Made by a program: the position numbers and the translations under genes
Notes under the pieces: generated by a model
What the model saw: the letters and a program-made list of their open reading frames with translations, nothing else
Told to the model about the DNA's origin: nothing
The model's database searches: none
Origin: Macrosoma leucophasiata
Lineage: Eukaryota > Arthropoda > Insecta > Lepidoptera > Hedylidae
Assembly (NCBI GenBank): GCA_036365455.1
Contig: JAWQUS010000027.1
Coordinates: 17,100,501 to 17,164,500 of the forward strand
Direction of reading: 5' to 3'
Length of the DNA stretch: 64,000 nucleotides
In this document: one piece after another, positions 1-11,700 of the stretch
Position numbering within the stretch: the stretch's first letter is position 1
Layout: each line of letters opens with the position of its first letter

Positions 1-137
1 CGGCTCGTGGAAGTGATCCGTTGAGACTTGAATTCGGTAACTGGACAGAGGAGACATTATTAGGATATCCACTCCTATCGCTACTAATCCTTTGAGTCCT
101 TCTATGGAGATAGTAACCTTCACCAAACATTCGCTGA

Positions 138-225
138 AATGTATGACTTACATAAGTAAGTCATACATTAATTAAATTCAAACCGGTTCGACCACATAAG
201 TGGTCGAACCGGTTTGAATTTAATT
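138..225. repeat. Two adjacent perfect hairpins with the same ATAA loop
   Basis: Positions 138-151 pair perfectly with 156-169 (14 bp), and 170-195 pair perfectly with 200-225 (26 bp). Both loops are ATAA (152-155 and 196-199). The two stems have unrelated sequences and touch each other. No ORF or known element end is attached. They may be ends of a foldback element, but the family was not recognised. Confidence 0.8.
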
Positions 226-263
226 TCAGGAAATTACGGAAGACGAACAAGCATGCTCGTGAA

Positions 264-390
264 CAATTCTCGTGTCGCAATGTTAGTAACCATACTCGTC
301 CGAAACGGCTGGACCGATTCTCATGAAATTTTGTGTGTCTATTGAGTAGGTCTGAGAATCGGCCACGACGAAGTTCGTCGAAGCAGCTAG
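264..390 (+). mobile_element. Helitron 3' remnant
   Basis: The segment holds the internal phrase common in short lepidopteran Helitrons (ctcgtgtcgcaatgttagta, then ggctggaccgattctcatga). It ends in CTAG followed by T at 387-391, as Helitron 3' ends do. The 5' terminus is not clear. Confidence 0.55.
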
Positions 391-1085
391 TTTCATATAG
401 GTATTATTATTACTAGTAGTACAGGTGCAACTGGTGCTTTTGCTTTCTTTACCTTAATTCAAACGCTTGTAGTGTATTGGCTTGTTGCAGTACTGCAATT
501 GGGTAATGGTATCAAGGAAAAATTAAATTTTCATAAAAACAATAGTAAATACCTATGAATTTTATGAAAAAACGAAACCTAAAAATATATCAGCAAAATT
601 ATGTTTATGTTATTAATTTATGTAAAAAGTTAACGCATCTAAGTATTAAAAATAATATTATAAATTACAATATGATTTACAAACCACAATTAAGTTTAAA
701 TTCAACTGTAGGTAAATTTTCTAGTTTTGCTGGAATAGAAGGAAAAGCCTACGCATTTTAATCACAGCGCAGCGTGTCACAGTTAGCTTTGTGTGATTCT
801 AAATTTATCAAATTTCACTCTACCACTCGTGGACCCAGCAACAGGCGGAAATCTCGGCGACCGTCTCGTTAAAACTGTTGAGTCTCAACGAGGGGTGCAT
901 CGTCACTACAATATATTTCTTTAGAGCAAAACAGAATCAAAAGTGGGAGGCTCGCTCTCGAAGCGGAGTGAACTCGAATCGAATCGAGCGTCGCGAAAGC
1001 CGCATGCGTGTTCGCCAAGCGTCGTGCTCGGATCCGGTCGGGACGGCCGACGAGGACGGGGCGGGGTGAAAAGAAGCATCTACTA
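391..1085. other. Sequence beyond the last visible TULP4 exon
   Basis: AT-rich to 840, then moderately GC-rich to 1085. It could be TULP4 3' UTR or a further intron. I looked on the minus strand for the C-terminal tubby motif and saw none. The small open frames here have no recognisable content. Confidence 0.4.
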
Positions 1086-2798
1086 CTAACTATAATACTT
1101 GCTGTAGTCGGAGTCGCTGTCGGTGGCGGGCGGCGGCGGCGGCGCGGGCTGCGGCGCCGCGCGCGTCTGGCACGCCGCGCACACGTACGGCGCCGCGCCC
1201 GCGCCCCGCCCCGTCTCCACCGGCGCCGTCATCCTGCACGCCGCACACACCGGCCGCTCGCGCCTCGACACCCGCGCCGCGCCTCCCTCGCCGGCGCCCT
1301 CGTCCGCGCTCGTGCCGCCGTTCTCCTCGCCGGTGCTGTTGCAACTGGAGTCGGCCGGCGCGGCCCGCCCTTCGCCGGCGCCCTCCGCGTCCGGCTGCGC
1401 CGCGCGCCGACCCTTCTCGGCGCCGATGGCGAGGTCGCCGGAGTCGAGGCTGCGCGACTTGCCGCAGCGCTTGAGCGTAGGCGGGCGGACGTCGGGGCGG
1501 CGCGCGTCGGCGGGGCGCGCGGGGCGGCGGGGCCGGCGCGGCCGCTTGCCGTTGACGAGGACGAGGCGGCGCGGCGGCTCGCGCAGCGCGCTCAGGCTGA
1601 CGTGCGCGTGCAGCGCCTGCGGATCTACGAGGTCGAGGTAGCCGACGCTGCAGCTGCGCGGCATGGCGGGCAGCGCGGCGCACACGGGGCTGATGGGCAC
1701 CACGGTAGTGGTGCGCTGCACGCGGCGCTCGCCGCCGGCGCAGGCGCTCGCGACCGGTGCGGCGTCCGCGGGACTCTCCTCGTCGATGAACTTGAGGTCG
1801 TCGCCCTTCTGCAGGTTCCGCAGCGTGTCGGCGCGCCGGGTCATCGCGTCCGGGTGGACTTCGTGCTCGTAGCTCTTGGTGCAGAGGGACTTAAGAATCC
1901 TCGCGTTGACCTCGAACGAGGCGGCCTCGCCCCTGCCGCATATGTTCTTGCGCAGCTTCGACAGGCAAGTGTCGGCGACGTGGCCGTCGCACTTCTTGAT
2001 CGTGACCTGTCGACTCGGCTCGAGGCTGAGGTTCAGGCTGAACGACTGCTGCTCGACATTCGACAGGTTGCCCTTCAGAGACACGTTGTCGCCGCGGACG
2101 CTGTACTCCGCCCGACCGCCGCAGAAGTCCCCGCGGCCGCCGCACGTGACCGTCTGCGGCGAGGGCCTCTCGAATATGATGTCGGTGGGCGCGACGGCGT
2201 TCTTGGGCGACTGCAGCGTGGGCACCGAGCTCTCGCAGCGGAGCGGGGATATCGCGTGCCTGTTCGGCACTCCGGTCGTGTTGTTCATGCGTCTCTCGGT
2301 GGTCTGCGTGGCGTGTCTAACGGGTGTCGAATTGTAAACGTTCTCGGCCACGTTGTTCATGGTGTCGCTGGTGTCGATGTAAGGAAATTCGTCGTACGAT
2401 TCGGCTCTGGCTAGGGACGGACTGGTGTTGTTGTTGTTGTTAGACGCGTATATGTCGTTTTGGTTCATTAAGTTGTTAGTGTTGACTCTGTCGTTAATTA
2501 TGGATTGGTTGAATTTTCTTCTGATATTGTTGTTGTGTGACGGAGAATTAGGTTCGTTGGTTTGGAAGACTTCTTCCTCATCCTCGGAGAAAATGTTTGG
2601 GTTGAAGGTTGGATCGGGTCCGACGGGGTAGTCGTCTCTGAGCTCGGTTATCATCAACGTCATTTGCCTCGGCTGCAGATGGAGCAGTGATGTCTTATAC
2701 GTCACTTGACCGAGGTTAGCCGGAACATTCTTGGCTAGACCGTGCATTTTAAATTTAGTTCCCCAAATATTAGACGTAACTTCTACTAAGCGAACATC
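1086..2798 (-). CDS. TULP4: TULP4 coding exon 11 (start of tubby-like domain and GC-rich tail)
   Basis: Begins DVRLVEVTSNIWGTKFK after TTTTCCAG. The first 80 or so residues are the conserved tubby-like block (LGQVTYKTSLLHLQPRQ, FNPNIFSEDEEE). Then comes an Asn-rich stretch and a long, poorly conserved Ser/Arg/Ala/Pro-rich tail with two CAAC motifs (CAACRM, CAACQT) and an end rich in Pro, Asp and Tyr. A stop lies at 1086-1088. A possible donor, CAA then GTATTA, sits a few codons before the stop near 1100, so the true gene may splice onward. Bases 1130-1780 are extremely GC-rich for this genome. Confidence 0.88.
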   Translation of the reverse strand, partial: DVRLVEVTSNIWGTKFKMHGLAKNVPANLGQVTYKTSLLHLQPRQMTLMITELRDDYPVGPDPTFNPNIFSEDEEEVFQTNEPNSPSHNNNIRRKFNQSIINDRVNTNNLMNQNDIYASNNNNNTSPSLARAESYDEFPYIDTSDTMNNVAENVYNSTPVRHATQTTERRMNNTTGVPNRHAISPLRCESSVPTLQSPKNAVAPTDIIFERPSPQTVTCGGRGDFCGGRAEYSVRGDNVSLKGNLSNVEQQSFSLNLSLEPSRQVTIKKCDGHVADTCLSKLRKNICGRGEAASFEVNARILKSLCTKSYEHEVHPDAMTRRADTLRNLQKGDDLKFIDEESPADAAPVASACAGGERRVQRTTTVVPISPVCAALPAMPRSCSVGYLDLVDPQALHAHVSLSALREPPRRLVLVNGKRPRRPRRPARPADARRPDVRPPTLKRCGKSRSLDSGDLAIGAEKGRRAAQPDAEGAGEGRAAPADSSCNSTGEENGGTSADEGAGEGGAARVSRRERPVCAACRMTAPVETGRGAGAAPYVCAACQTRAAPQPAPPPPPATDSDSDYSKYYS

Positions 2799-5700
2799 CT
2801 GGAAAAGAAAATACATCGCTATTTGGTATACAATCTTTATGATATATTTCGTGATAAAGTATTCGTGTCGTATACGTCATATACCTCTGGCAATGAGTCA
2901 ATGTAAGCCAATTCATCTGGAGTGTCGTCCTTTTCACTAGAGTTTCGGGTTTTACGCCTTTCGCGTGCACGTCGACGTCGTTGTAATCGAGGTGAACCAG
3001 AGCAACCTGCAAAATAAAATGAAACGTCTGGGTCGCCCTTCAGATGTGAGATAGATTAAGTGCGAGGAACACATAAGGGACTCACCATCCTCCCGCTCGG
3101 TGTCTGAGGAGCAAGAGTCGTGAGCGCGGGGCGGATGCGAGCGGCGCGGCGTGCGGGGCGAGCGCGGGGCGCGCGGGGAGCGCGGAGAGCGCGGGGAGGG
3201 CGCGCGGCCGCTGCTGTGGCTGCTGGACGAGCTGCCCGCGCCGCTGCTGCTGCTGCTGCTGCTCTCCCGTACCAAGCCCGCGCACTCTGCATAATTAAGA
3301 AAATAATGTTATTTTTACATTAGTATACATGGGGGAGGAATGAACAAAAAAGTATGATTGATTTGATCATGGTTGATAGTCGTCTTCGGAAGAGCCTGAT
3401 GGACACTAGAGCCTACAGAGGTCCCACTCTTGATACAGATCACTACTTGGTAATAAGCCGGTTTAGGGGTCTGTTCAAGAAGTGGCGACATTGTCGTGTC
3501 CGTGTGCCTTTCGGAGGACTTGAAAGAATAAAGAGTGAAAAGTTACAAGACATTAGTGCAAGGAGAGTGTATGAACGTCAAGTCCGTGAAAAGTTAGACA
3601 AGGTTTGTCTTACGGACTTGAACGTGGATGAATGTTGGCAAGTTATGATAGTATGGTGGAAGTTGCGAAAGAAATATGTGGTTATGCAAAGATACGCAAA
3701 TCCTTGAAAGGGGATGCGTGGTGGGACAAGGAGGTGCATGACTCCGTTGAAAGAAAGAAGTAAGCATGGCTGGATTATGTAGCATCTTTGCAAATGAATA
3801 ATGGTATGAGAGATGAGAAGAGAGAAATTTACCGTCGGCTCAAGAATGACACCAAGATTTTAGTGAATGAAAAGCGTGAGAGAGATAAAGTGGAAGCTGA
3901 TGAGAGGCTGGCGAAGAGCTTTGAGACTAACATCAAACTCTATTGGAGGGAGGTGAAAAAGTCTAGATAAGCTCTTCTCCAATTTCTGGAATGAATAGAA
4001 TAAAATCTAAGTTGGGTGACATTCTTGAGAACACGCAAGATGTGTTAAAACGATGGAGCGAGTATTATGGGGAAATGTATGATTATGCTCACAACACTGA
4101 CGCCGGAGTTGCTGACTTGACGGTGCCGGCTTGTGAGGATATAACAATAGATGAAATTGTATGGGCGATACGAAGTTTAAAATGTGGTAAAGCTGCGGGT
4201 ATTGATCAGGTTTCTGCCGAAATGATCAAATATGGTGGTTCTTTCTGGGTGTTGTGCAACCTTTGCTGGAGATCCGGAAAAATCCCAAAGGATTGGCGGT
4301 GTGCGGTCATCGTGCCTTTGTATAAAGGCAAGGGTTCACGTATGGACTCAAAAAATTCAAAAAAAAAATCAAAAATCAAAATTCAAATCATTTATTTCAA
4401 ATTGGTCTACAAGGACACTTTTGCATTGTCGGGTTATAAGCTACTTAAAGAGAATGACTTATAATAATAATTCAATAGGTATTAATAAATACCAATTTAA
4501 TAATAATATTTAACCGATACGTGAATCATCAAATTTTTCAATTCCTTCATAGAAGAAAATGAAAAATCTGTTCGTCATAATCATAGTCATTCACTTAGCA
4601 GAGTTCCAAGTGCAGGCACTACTGAGAAGAACTCCGCTACCCAACAAACTCAGCGTGTTGCTCTTTTGTCAAAACCTTAGATTTAATACAAATATTAATA
4701 AATAAAATAAAGATAATGTGAACGTCCATGGCATATAAATATTTCCATATAAACACATACGCAAATACCCATCAACAGCTTAATATCGTGATAGAGAATA
4801 ACACCCGCAAATCACAACAGACCAGTCCCCACAATCAGCACCCGTTCACGAGTATGACGCATGTGGCAGCCATTGCTCTCCTCAACTCCTCTGGACTGCA
4901 CCAGCTATCGAGCGATCAGTTTGATCAGTTTGGAAGCTAAAGTGTATGGGAAAGTCTTAGAAAGAAGAATGAAAGAGAAGTCCGACGGGTTGTTGTGGGA
5001 TGCACAGGGTGGTTTCAGAACTGGAAGAGGATGTATGGATCAAGTTTTCTCCCTCCGCAACATCGTAGAGAAGCATCTGGCTGTGAGCCAGAAGGTTTTC
5101 TGCGGTTTTGTGGATTTGGAGAAAGCGTTTGATAGGGTATTACGAAAGGAGCTGTGGGACATTTTGCCAGAGTATGGTATTGATGGCAGTCTGCTCCGTG
5201 CAATACAGTCCACGTATGTGGGCTGTCAAGCATGTGTGCGGGTAAATGGTAACATGTCACCCTGGTTTGATGTTAACATCGGTGTCAGACAGGGTTGCGT
5301 GCTTTCGTCTAAGCTGTTTATCATATATCTGGACAAATGCCTCGAGAGGGTGAAGTTGATGGATGTGGGAGTGCGTATGTCCCTACCGCCCGTCTAGCCA
5401 GCCATTCGTCAAGTCCTTTTGTTATGAGCATAAAAATATATAATAAATTACCAACACCATTAAAAAACGAAACAAACTACAACACATTCATAAAAAATAT
5501 CAAACAATTACTCATCGATAAATGTTACTATAATATTCAGGATTATTTGAGCGACACCTTCAAATGATATTTTTTAATCTAAATAAATCATAATATTTAA
5601 CTTTCCCCTTATTACATAAGCTTCCCCTCTTATGTTGCTATACCCTAACAGGGTGTCATTGTACAATACCACCTATGTACCCATATGACATAACGCAATA

Positions 5701-8700
5701 AATAACTTGAATTTGAATTTGAATTATGGGTGACTTAGTGGTGAACTGTCTGCTTTACGCAGATGATGCGGTAATTGTTAGCTCTACACCATCTGGGCTA
5801 CAAGCACTAGTCACAGTCATGAAAGAGGATTGTATGGAGAAAGGCTTAAAATTGAATGTGGATAAAACTAAAGTATTAGTATTTGAAAGAGATGAACAGA
5901 GAACAAATGCAAAGGTAGTAGTAGATGATGCAGTGTTAGAACAGGTGGATGAAATTGTATATCTTGGATGTGCTTTTAGCAAGGATGGTAGGTACACCAC
6001 TGACATAGAAAGAAGAGCGCTTGCTGGGAATTGCGTGAATGGAGCGTTGGGTAAGCTGCTAGAATCTAAACATCTCAGCCAGCGGGCGCGACTAGCCGTA
6101 CATAATACTGTACTTACTCCAACGCTTTTATATGGAAGCGAGAGCTGGGTATGCAGGAAAGAGCATGAAAGTAAGTTGAACGCGGTCGAGATGAGATCAT
6201 TGCGCAAGATCTGCGGTGTATCACTCGCCGATCGCGTTCGTAATGAAGATGTAAGAAAGAGGCTTTGTGTGAATGATAGTATCGGTGTAAAAATGAAAAA
6301 AGGCATGCACCGATGTTTCGGGCATATAGAAAGAATGTCGAATGAGCGAATGACTAAACAGCGAATGCGAATGTATCCACATTCGCATTCGCTGTTTAGT
6401 CATTCGCTGGATGGTTGCAGAGGCCCAGGAAGACCAAGACTGACCTACCATGACCAAATAGGTCGAGTTCTGTCTGATGGTGGGATCAAAAGTCTTAGGA
6501 ATCGGCGTGCATGTATGAAGAGAATGATGAAAGTAGACGAGGCACGAGAGGTTTGTCAGAACCGGGATATCTGGCGCTCTACACTCTCTGCCTACCCCGT
6601 TAGGGACCTGGCGTGAAGATACATATATACACAATGTTATCCTACTACTATTATAAAGGCGAAAGTTTGTAAGTATGGATGTATGGATGTTTGTTACTCT
6701 TTCACGTAAAAACTACTGAATGGATTTGAATGAAACTTTACCACAATATAGCTTATACATCAGAATAACACATAGGCTATAGCTTATACATCAGAATAAC
6801 ACATAGGCTACAATTTTTGAGGTTTTTAATGTGAGGTCGTAGAAAAAACACATTTTTTGCGCTTACATTGCAAACGCTGACTGAATCCTACAAGATAGAT
6901 CAAAACAATTTACTACAGTATTGTACAACTTAAAAAGGTCTACAAAAAAGTCCGTGATGGTATATGTTTATCTCTTAGGAATAACCCACAATAACCATTT
7001 TTTATCCTTTACTTTGTACGAGAAATAATGGCTTATTTACGAAGCGATTTTAAGCAATACAGTATTAATCCTTATCCAATTAAGTATCTTAAATAAATTG
7101 TGCATTTAATAAAGATCAATATGGCTTTTTACAGCATGTAAATTAAATAAATATTTTCGAAGATATCACAGATTTAAAATGCAGAGTCATAGCAATTTCG
7201 GCGATAAATACCGTTTCGGTGATAAATACCGGCAGCGGCGCCAGGCGAACGGGGCGTGGGGGGAGCGGGGTAGGTGCGGTGGGGAATAAGTGGCTCATCG
7301 CTGAGTGCGCGACCCGAACGCGGGCAGACGCATGAGGGCAGACGTCGTTGACGGTTGTGTCCGTTATGCGAATTTTCAAGGCACTAGCGATTTGATAAAA
7401 ACGTATGGTCGCCTCCGCGCAACCCAATCATACCCAACAACTTGCCATTCAATTTTAAACGCCTGCAGTTCCCATTAAAAGTAGCATTTTCAATGACGAT
7501 CAACAAATCGCAGGGTCAAACCTTGAAGGTAGCAGGCCTACATTTGGGCACGCCATGTTTTTCTCACGGTCAGCTCTATGTGGCTTGCTCACGTGTTTCC
7601 AAAGCGAAGAATCTGCATGTTTATGCTGAAGGAAAAAGATCGTTAAATGTAGTTTATAGGAGCATACTGCAGTAGCTACCTATAGGCCTATGATTAGGGC
7701 TCTGCAGTGCTTAGTTACCGTATTTCTTACTTATTACTAGACTAGACGGGACGAACCTGAAGTCCACGCGAACGAAGTCGCGGGCAAAAGCTAGTTTTTA
7801 ATACATAGCTACCTATACTGAATTTCGTCATTTGTAGTCATACTGAAGAAGTTAGTCGAATTGAAAGTTAAAAAAGCTTGTTAGCTCTTCGATGGTTTTC
7901 AGGAACTGAAATGAGTGCAATGTCTACTAATCGATTGTTTTGTATGAAATCAGCTGTTTGCCTGTAAGGACGGTTTCTTTATTCATAAGGATGGTAAATC
8001 CGAATCAATTCATTCATAAATCATGTAAAAACCTTATATATATATTTTTTCAATATACCCAACAGGTTGGTGGAATTGAAGTCTTTTTATATGTGCTGCT
8101 TTAATTTTAATATCTCCTTTTTTTAAATTAACAACTAACATTTTATCAGAAAATATAGGTATGAAATAAAATATACATATGTTACATGAAATAACGAACC
8201 TTCAATTTGAGGGTCAAATATCACAAATTCCGGTCGTATTTTGCTTGTTCTTCGGCCTTTTAGTAAAGGGACGAGGCCACCCAAATGCTCCAGATACAGC
8301 GTATAAGCCCCGGCCTCCTCGTCATCGTGTCGCAGCATGGTGCAGTGGAGCCGACCGCCGGCCGAGGGCGGTCGGGATACGAAGCGACGCAATTCGTTCG
8401 TCTCTGGGACGTTACACTGCGAATATAATTTGTTTTTATTTTTACAACAAAAATCAATAAATTATCAATTAGACACATACGTTTTAGGACTTTTTAGGAC
8501 TCCATGACAGTCACATTCTAGACTATCTAAATGACTCCGAAATTGAAGATGACGAGTTGGAATTGCAAGAACATGGTATCGATGACGACTATTTGGCCAA
8601 TAATCGAGAAGATGAGAATTAGGAGTCAACTTCGGATACTTCATTTATCGTCGGAAAATGATTTGCTGCTTCAACAGCACTTCAACAGCTGGGTAGTAGT

Positions 8701-11700
8701 GGTAGAAGTCGTAGTGAGGCAGTAGGAAGAGGTAGTCGAGGTATTTAAACAACCGCACTGGGAACAATCGCGGAAGGGGCAGATTGTCGAGGATTAGTCA
8801 TAGTTAGTCATAGTAGGAAAGAGTCAATTTGATTATAAGTACAATGTTAAAATGAAAAAAAACATTTTGATAGTCTTATAAAAAATATTTTTTTTTGTTG
8901 GTTGAACAATTGTTTTTTCCAAAATTATATTAAAAGAAAATATTAAACTCAGGCCCAATATACATTTTATGGAACAAAAGATGGAGTAATTTAATTTGTG
9001 TTATCATATACCTTACACATAGTCTTTACACCTACAAATTATATAATGCATAAAACTCTGCGAATTTCTAGTCTACAAGGCAAAACATGCGTGGGTCTGA
9101 CAGCAAATATTTATTATGTACATAATTTTAATTTTAAAGCTGGGTCTTAGGAGGATAGAGCGTGTGAAGAGACTCGCGAAAGTAGGCTGTAAGCAAAAAT
9201 GTGGCAGGCGCGGTTGCGCAGAGCCTGTGTCATCCGCATCCGCAAAGCTTCGCTGCAAAATTACCCAGATAGTGTGCTCAAAGAGACTTGCAAGTGCAGG
9301 CTGCAAGCGCGGCGCAGTTGGTGCAACATCAGCATGACCACCCTTACGCGCTCATCTACGGATGTATCCGGACGGCGTAGACGAAAAGGTTGGCGAGCCC
9401 TGCCCTCATACACTCAGCTGACTTACTCGAAAAGCTTCCGGGAAAGCTTTGCCGATTGCAGGCGACGGGTACGTTATAGTGTGGACTCACACGAATTGTG
9501 TGTGCGAAGAGGCTGGCGAGAGCTGGTTGCAGGCGTGGCGGGAGTGGCAAGCGCGGCGCGAGGCGTGGATGACGCAGCGCCTGCGCAGCTCGCACGCGCG
9601 CCAGCAGCTGCAGCGGCGCCACGACCCGCCACACGCGCGCCGTGCACACCGCACCGCCTACACCCACGAACAGCCGCCGCGCCGCGTGCCCCCACGTCAA
9701 CGCCGTCACGCGCGCCTTCAACATTACAAAGGCTGCTTTATTATCCAAACGATATCTGTTTTAACGATTTTCTACTGCATGTTGTGATAGCTTCATATAA
9801 AATATCCTAGTGGTCAACAACACAGACCCGTTTTTTTTTTAACTTGTCTATGCTGTTGACCTAATGATGATGGTTAGATACTGTGTAACGCTTAATGTAA
9901 ATGATGTAGTTAGTAGTAGGAGTAAAGGGCAAAATTATAGTTCGTTTCCGTAAAACTAAGCAGTACAAGCAGATTTACACAATTACATTGATAAAATCAA
10001 ATGATCCGTTACCTGTGTATATGGTATGGGTACGGTGTAAATAAGTACCCCTGTATCCGAATAAAACTTCACGACGTTGTTGAAGGGCGCAGTGTCAGGA
10101 GATTCGTTGGATTCTTGAATTACAAGAAAATAAAAGTAATTAGAAACTGGCGTCCCAAATTAAACCAAACATGATGGCGACTGTGGACGAACTATGCACT
10201 ATTTACCACCTTGATAAAGACTTTGTTAGAGTTTCATGCTCAGTAATGACAAAGCAAGTCAGTAGTTTGAGGCACGTACAGAGACAGAGTAGATGAGAAA
10301 ATCTCTACGCCAGGGTCAGTGACATCACTTTGGACTGTAAATTAAAAAAATATATAATCCACGAGAGAACAGATCGAAGAGAGTGCATCAAGTGCATGAC
10401 TGAACAAGTTTTACTTTCTTAGTTTTTTACTAATATAAGAAGTGAAGGAGTAACTGGTGGCTATGGTTTTTTAAATAACTGGCATTAAGTAGATAGAAAA
10501 TAAATTATAAATTTAATCATTTTATTCTATTTATCTATAGAACAAATAAAAATCAGCGGAGCGTAAAGAATAACGACAAAAGGTCATTATAAAAAAATGG
10601 AAAGGTTCTCGGTATTATTTGTGTAGAACTCTTTTTTTAAACGTGCATGTGGGATAGTGGGCGAGCGTTTGATAAAAGCGTTTGCCTTGTAATCCTAAAA
10701 TACCCGGTTTGATCTCCAATGGCTCGCACATTTCCGTTATACTCTATCCGTACTTAGGTAGGTACTAACAGTACCTACCGAATTTAGGCTTAGAAAGAAG
10801 AAGCCACTTGAAAACTGTATTCGAAAGATTATGTTTTCGACAGTTTATCAAAACGTAAACGTAAAATATTTTAGTACGAAAAGGATCAAATATATATAAA
10901 ATGATTTTATAAAAAAAAAGAATGAAAATTAAACTTAAGACATTCATTTTTTTCAGCAGTTTAAGAAGATTGATAGATATTAATTAATATCAAACCAAAT
11001 TACGAACATTTCACACAAATGCAAAATAACTTTTACAAACATTTTTCAAATATGAGAAGTCGACATAACTGAGATTTAAATTTTCAAACCAAGTAAAATA
11101 ATATAAGGACAGAATAGCTTTTTGGAATATGAAAAAACTTTCTTGTTACGACGGCAAAGTAACATTATAGTTATAGGGGGTAGTCAGGCCTAGGGGGCGC
11201 CAGGGTTTCATTGCACACGGGTGCTACATGAGCTAGAGCCGCCCCTGAAGTCAGTTAATATCAGTTGCTTTTAGAACAAACAATACAATTAGAGTTACAA
11301 GTAGACTACGACGAAAACACTAGAAACTATGTCGTCTTTGATAAAACGGTTCTAAATATTTGTGTATAATTTTATTTTTCGCAATAATACAACTTTAGAA
11401 ATTAAAGAAAAAAATGACTTCGGGCAGTAATCGAACCTGTGACCAGTCCAGCCGTTTTACCACTAAGCTACCAAAGTCCTTCCCTTTTTAACCGATATCT
11501 TATATAATTTCTAAAGTTTAAATATGTAAATTTAGTGCAGTAGAAAGTTATAAGTCAGGTCTACTGACCTTACTTACAAGTAAGGTGTTCCTTTCAACTG
11601 ATTACAACTTTATAAAGTGTGTTTGCACTACGTAACAAAGACTGGCAACTGGCAACAAACGATATATTGGAACGATATCCGCAAAATAGTTCATAGGCAT

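Larger units (their letters stand above)
3335..6639 (+). mobile_element. Broken RTE-like non-LTR retrotransposon (LINE-A)
   Basis: Translated pieces in order: the end of an apurinic-type endonuclease (IDLIMVDSRLR, TDHYLVISRF at 3354-3460); a linker with frameshifts and stops; RT blocks KCGKAAGIDQVSAEMIKYGG (about 4180-4240), YRAISLISLEAKVYGKVLE with FVDLEKAFDRV and GVRQGCVLS (4900-5310), and LLYADDAVIV (5750); then the C-terminal region LYGSESWVCRKEHE and GHIERMS. The 3' end is followed by ATAC-type repeats. It is interrupted at 4349-4891 and about 5380-5725 and cannot make a protein. Clade placement as RTE-like is by resemblance only. Lies in a TULP4 intron. Confidence 0.85.

Noticed and set aside
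138..225. CRISPR-like repeat pair
   Set aside because: Two different hairpins, no repeated unit, no spacers, and a eukaryotic context.
1123..1872. Further plus- and minus-strand frames in the GC-rich block
   Set aside because: Stops are rare at this GC content, and the products are low-complexity Arg/Ala/Pro without family motifs.
1008..2414. Long plus-strand open frame (468 codons) over the TULP4 last exon
   Set aside because: It is an Arg/Ala-rich shadow of a very GC-rich coding exon; the minus strand carries the conserved protein.
3056..3323. Several Ala/Arg-rich frames around TULP4 exon 9
   Set aside because: By-products of the AGC and CCGCGC-like repeats coding the Ser/Pro/Arg linker on the minus strand.
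7143..7427. Minus-strand frame of 94 codons in the Helitron
   Set aside because: No recognisable motif and opposite to the helicase fragment; kept only as a possible captured piece.
11417..11479. tRNA gene on the minus strand
   Set aside because: Box-like words only; no acceptor stem could be formed, so it is taken as an old SINE head.
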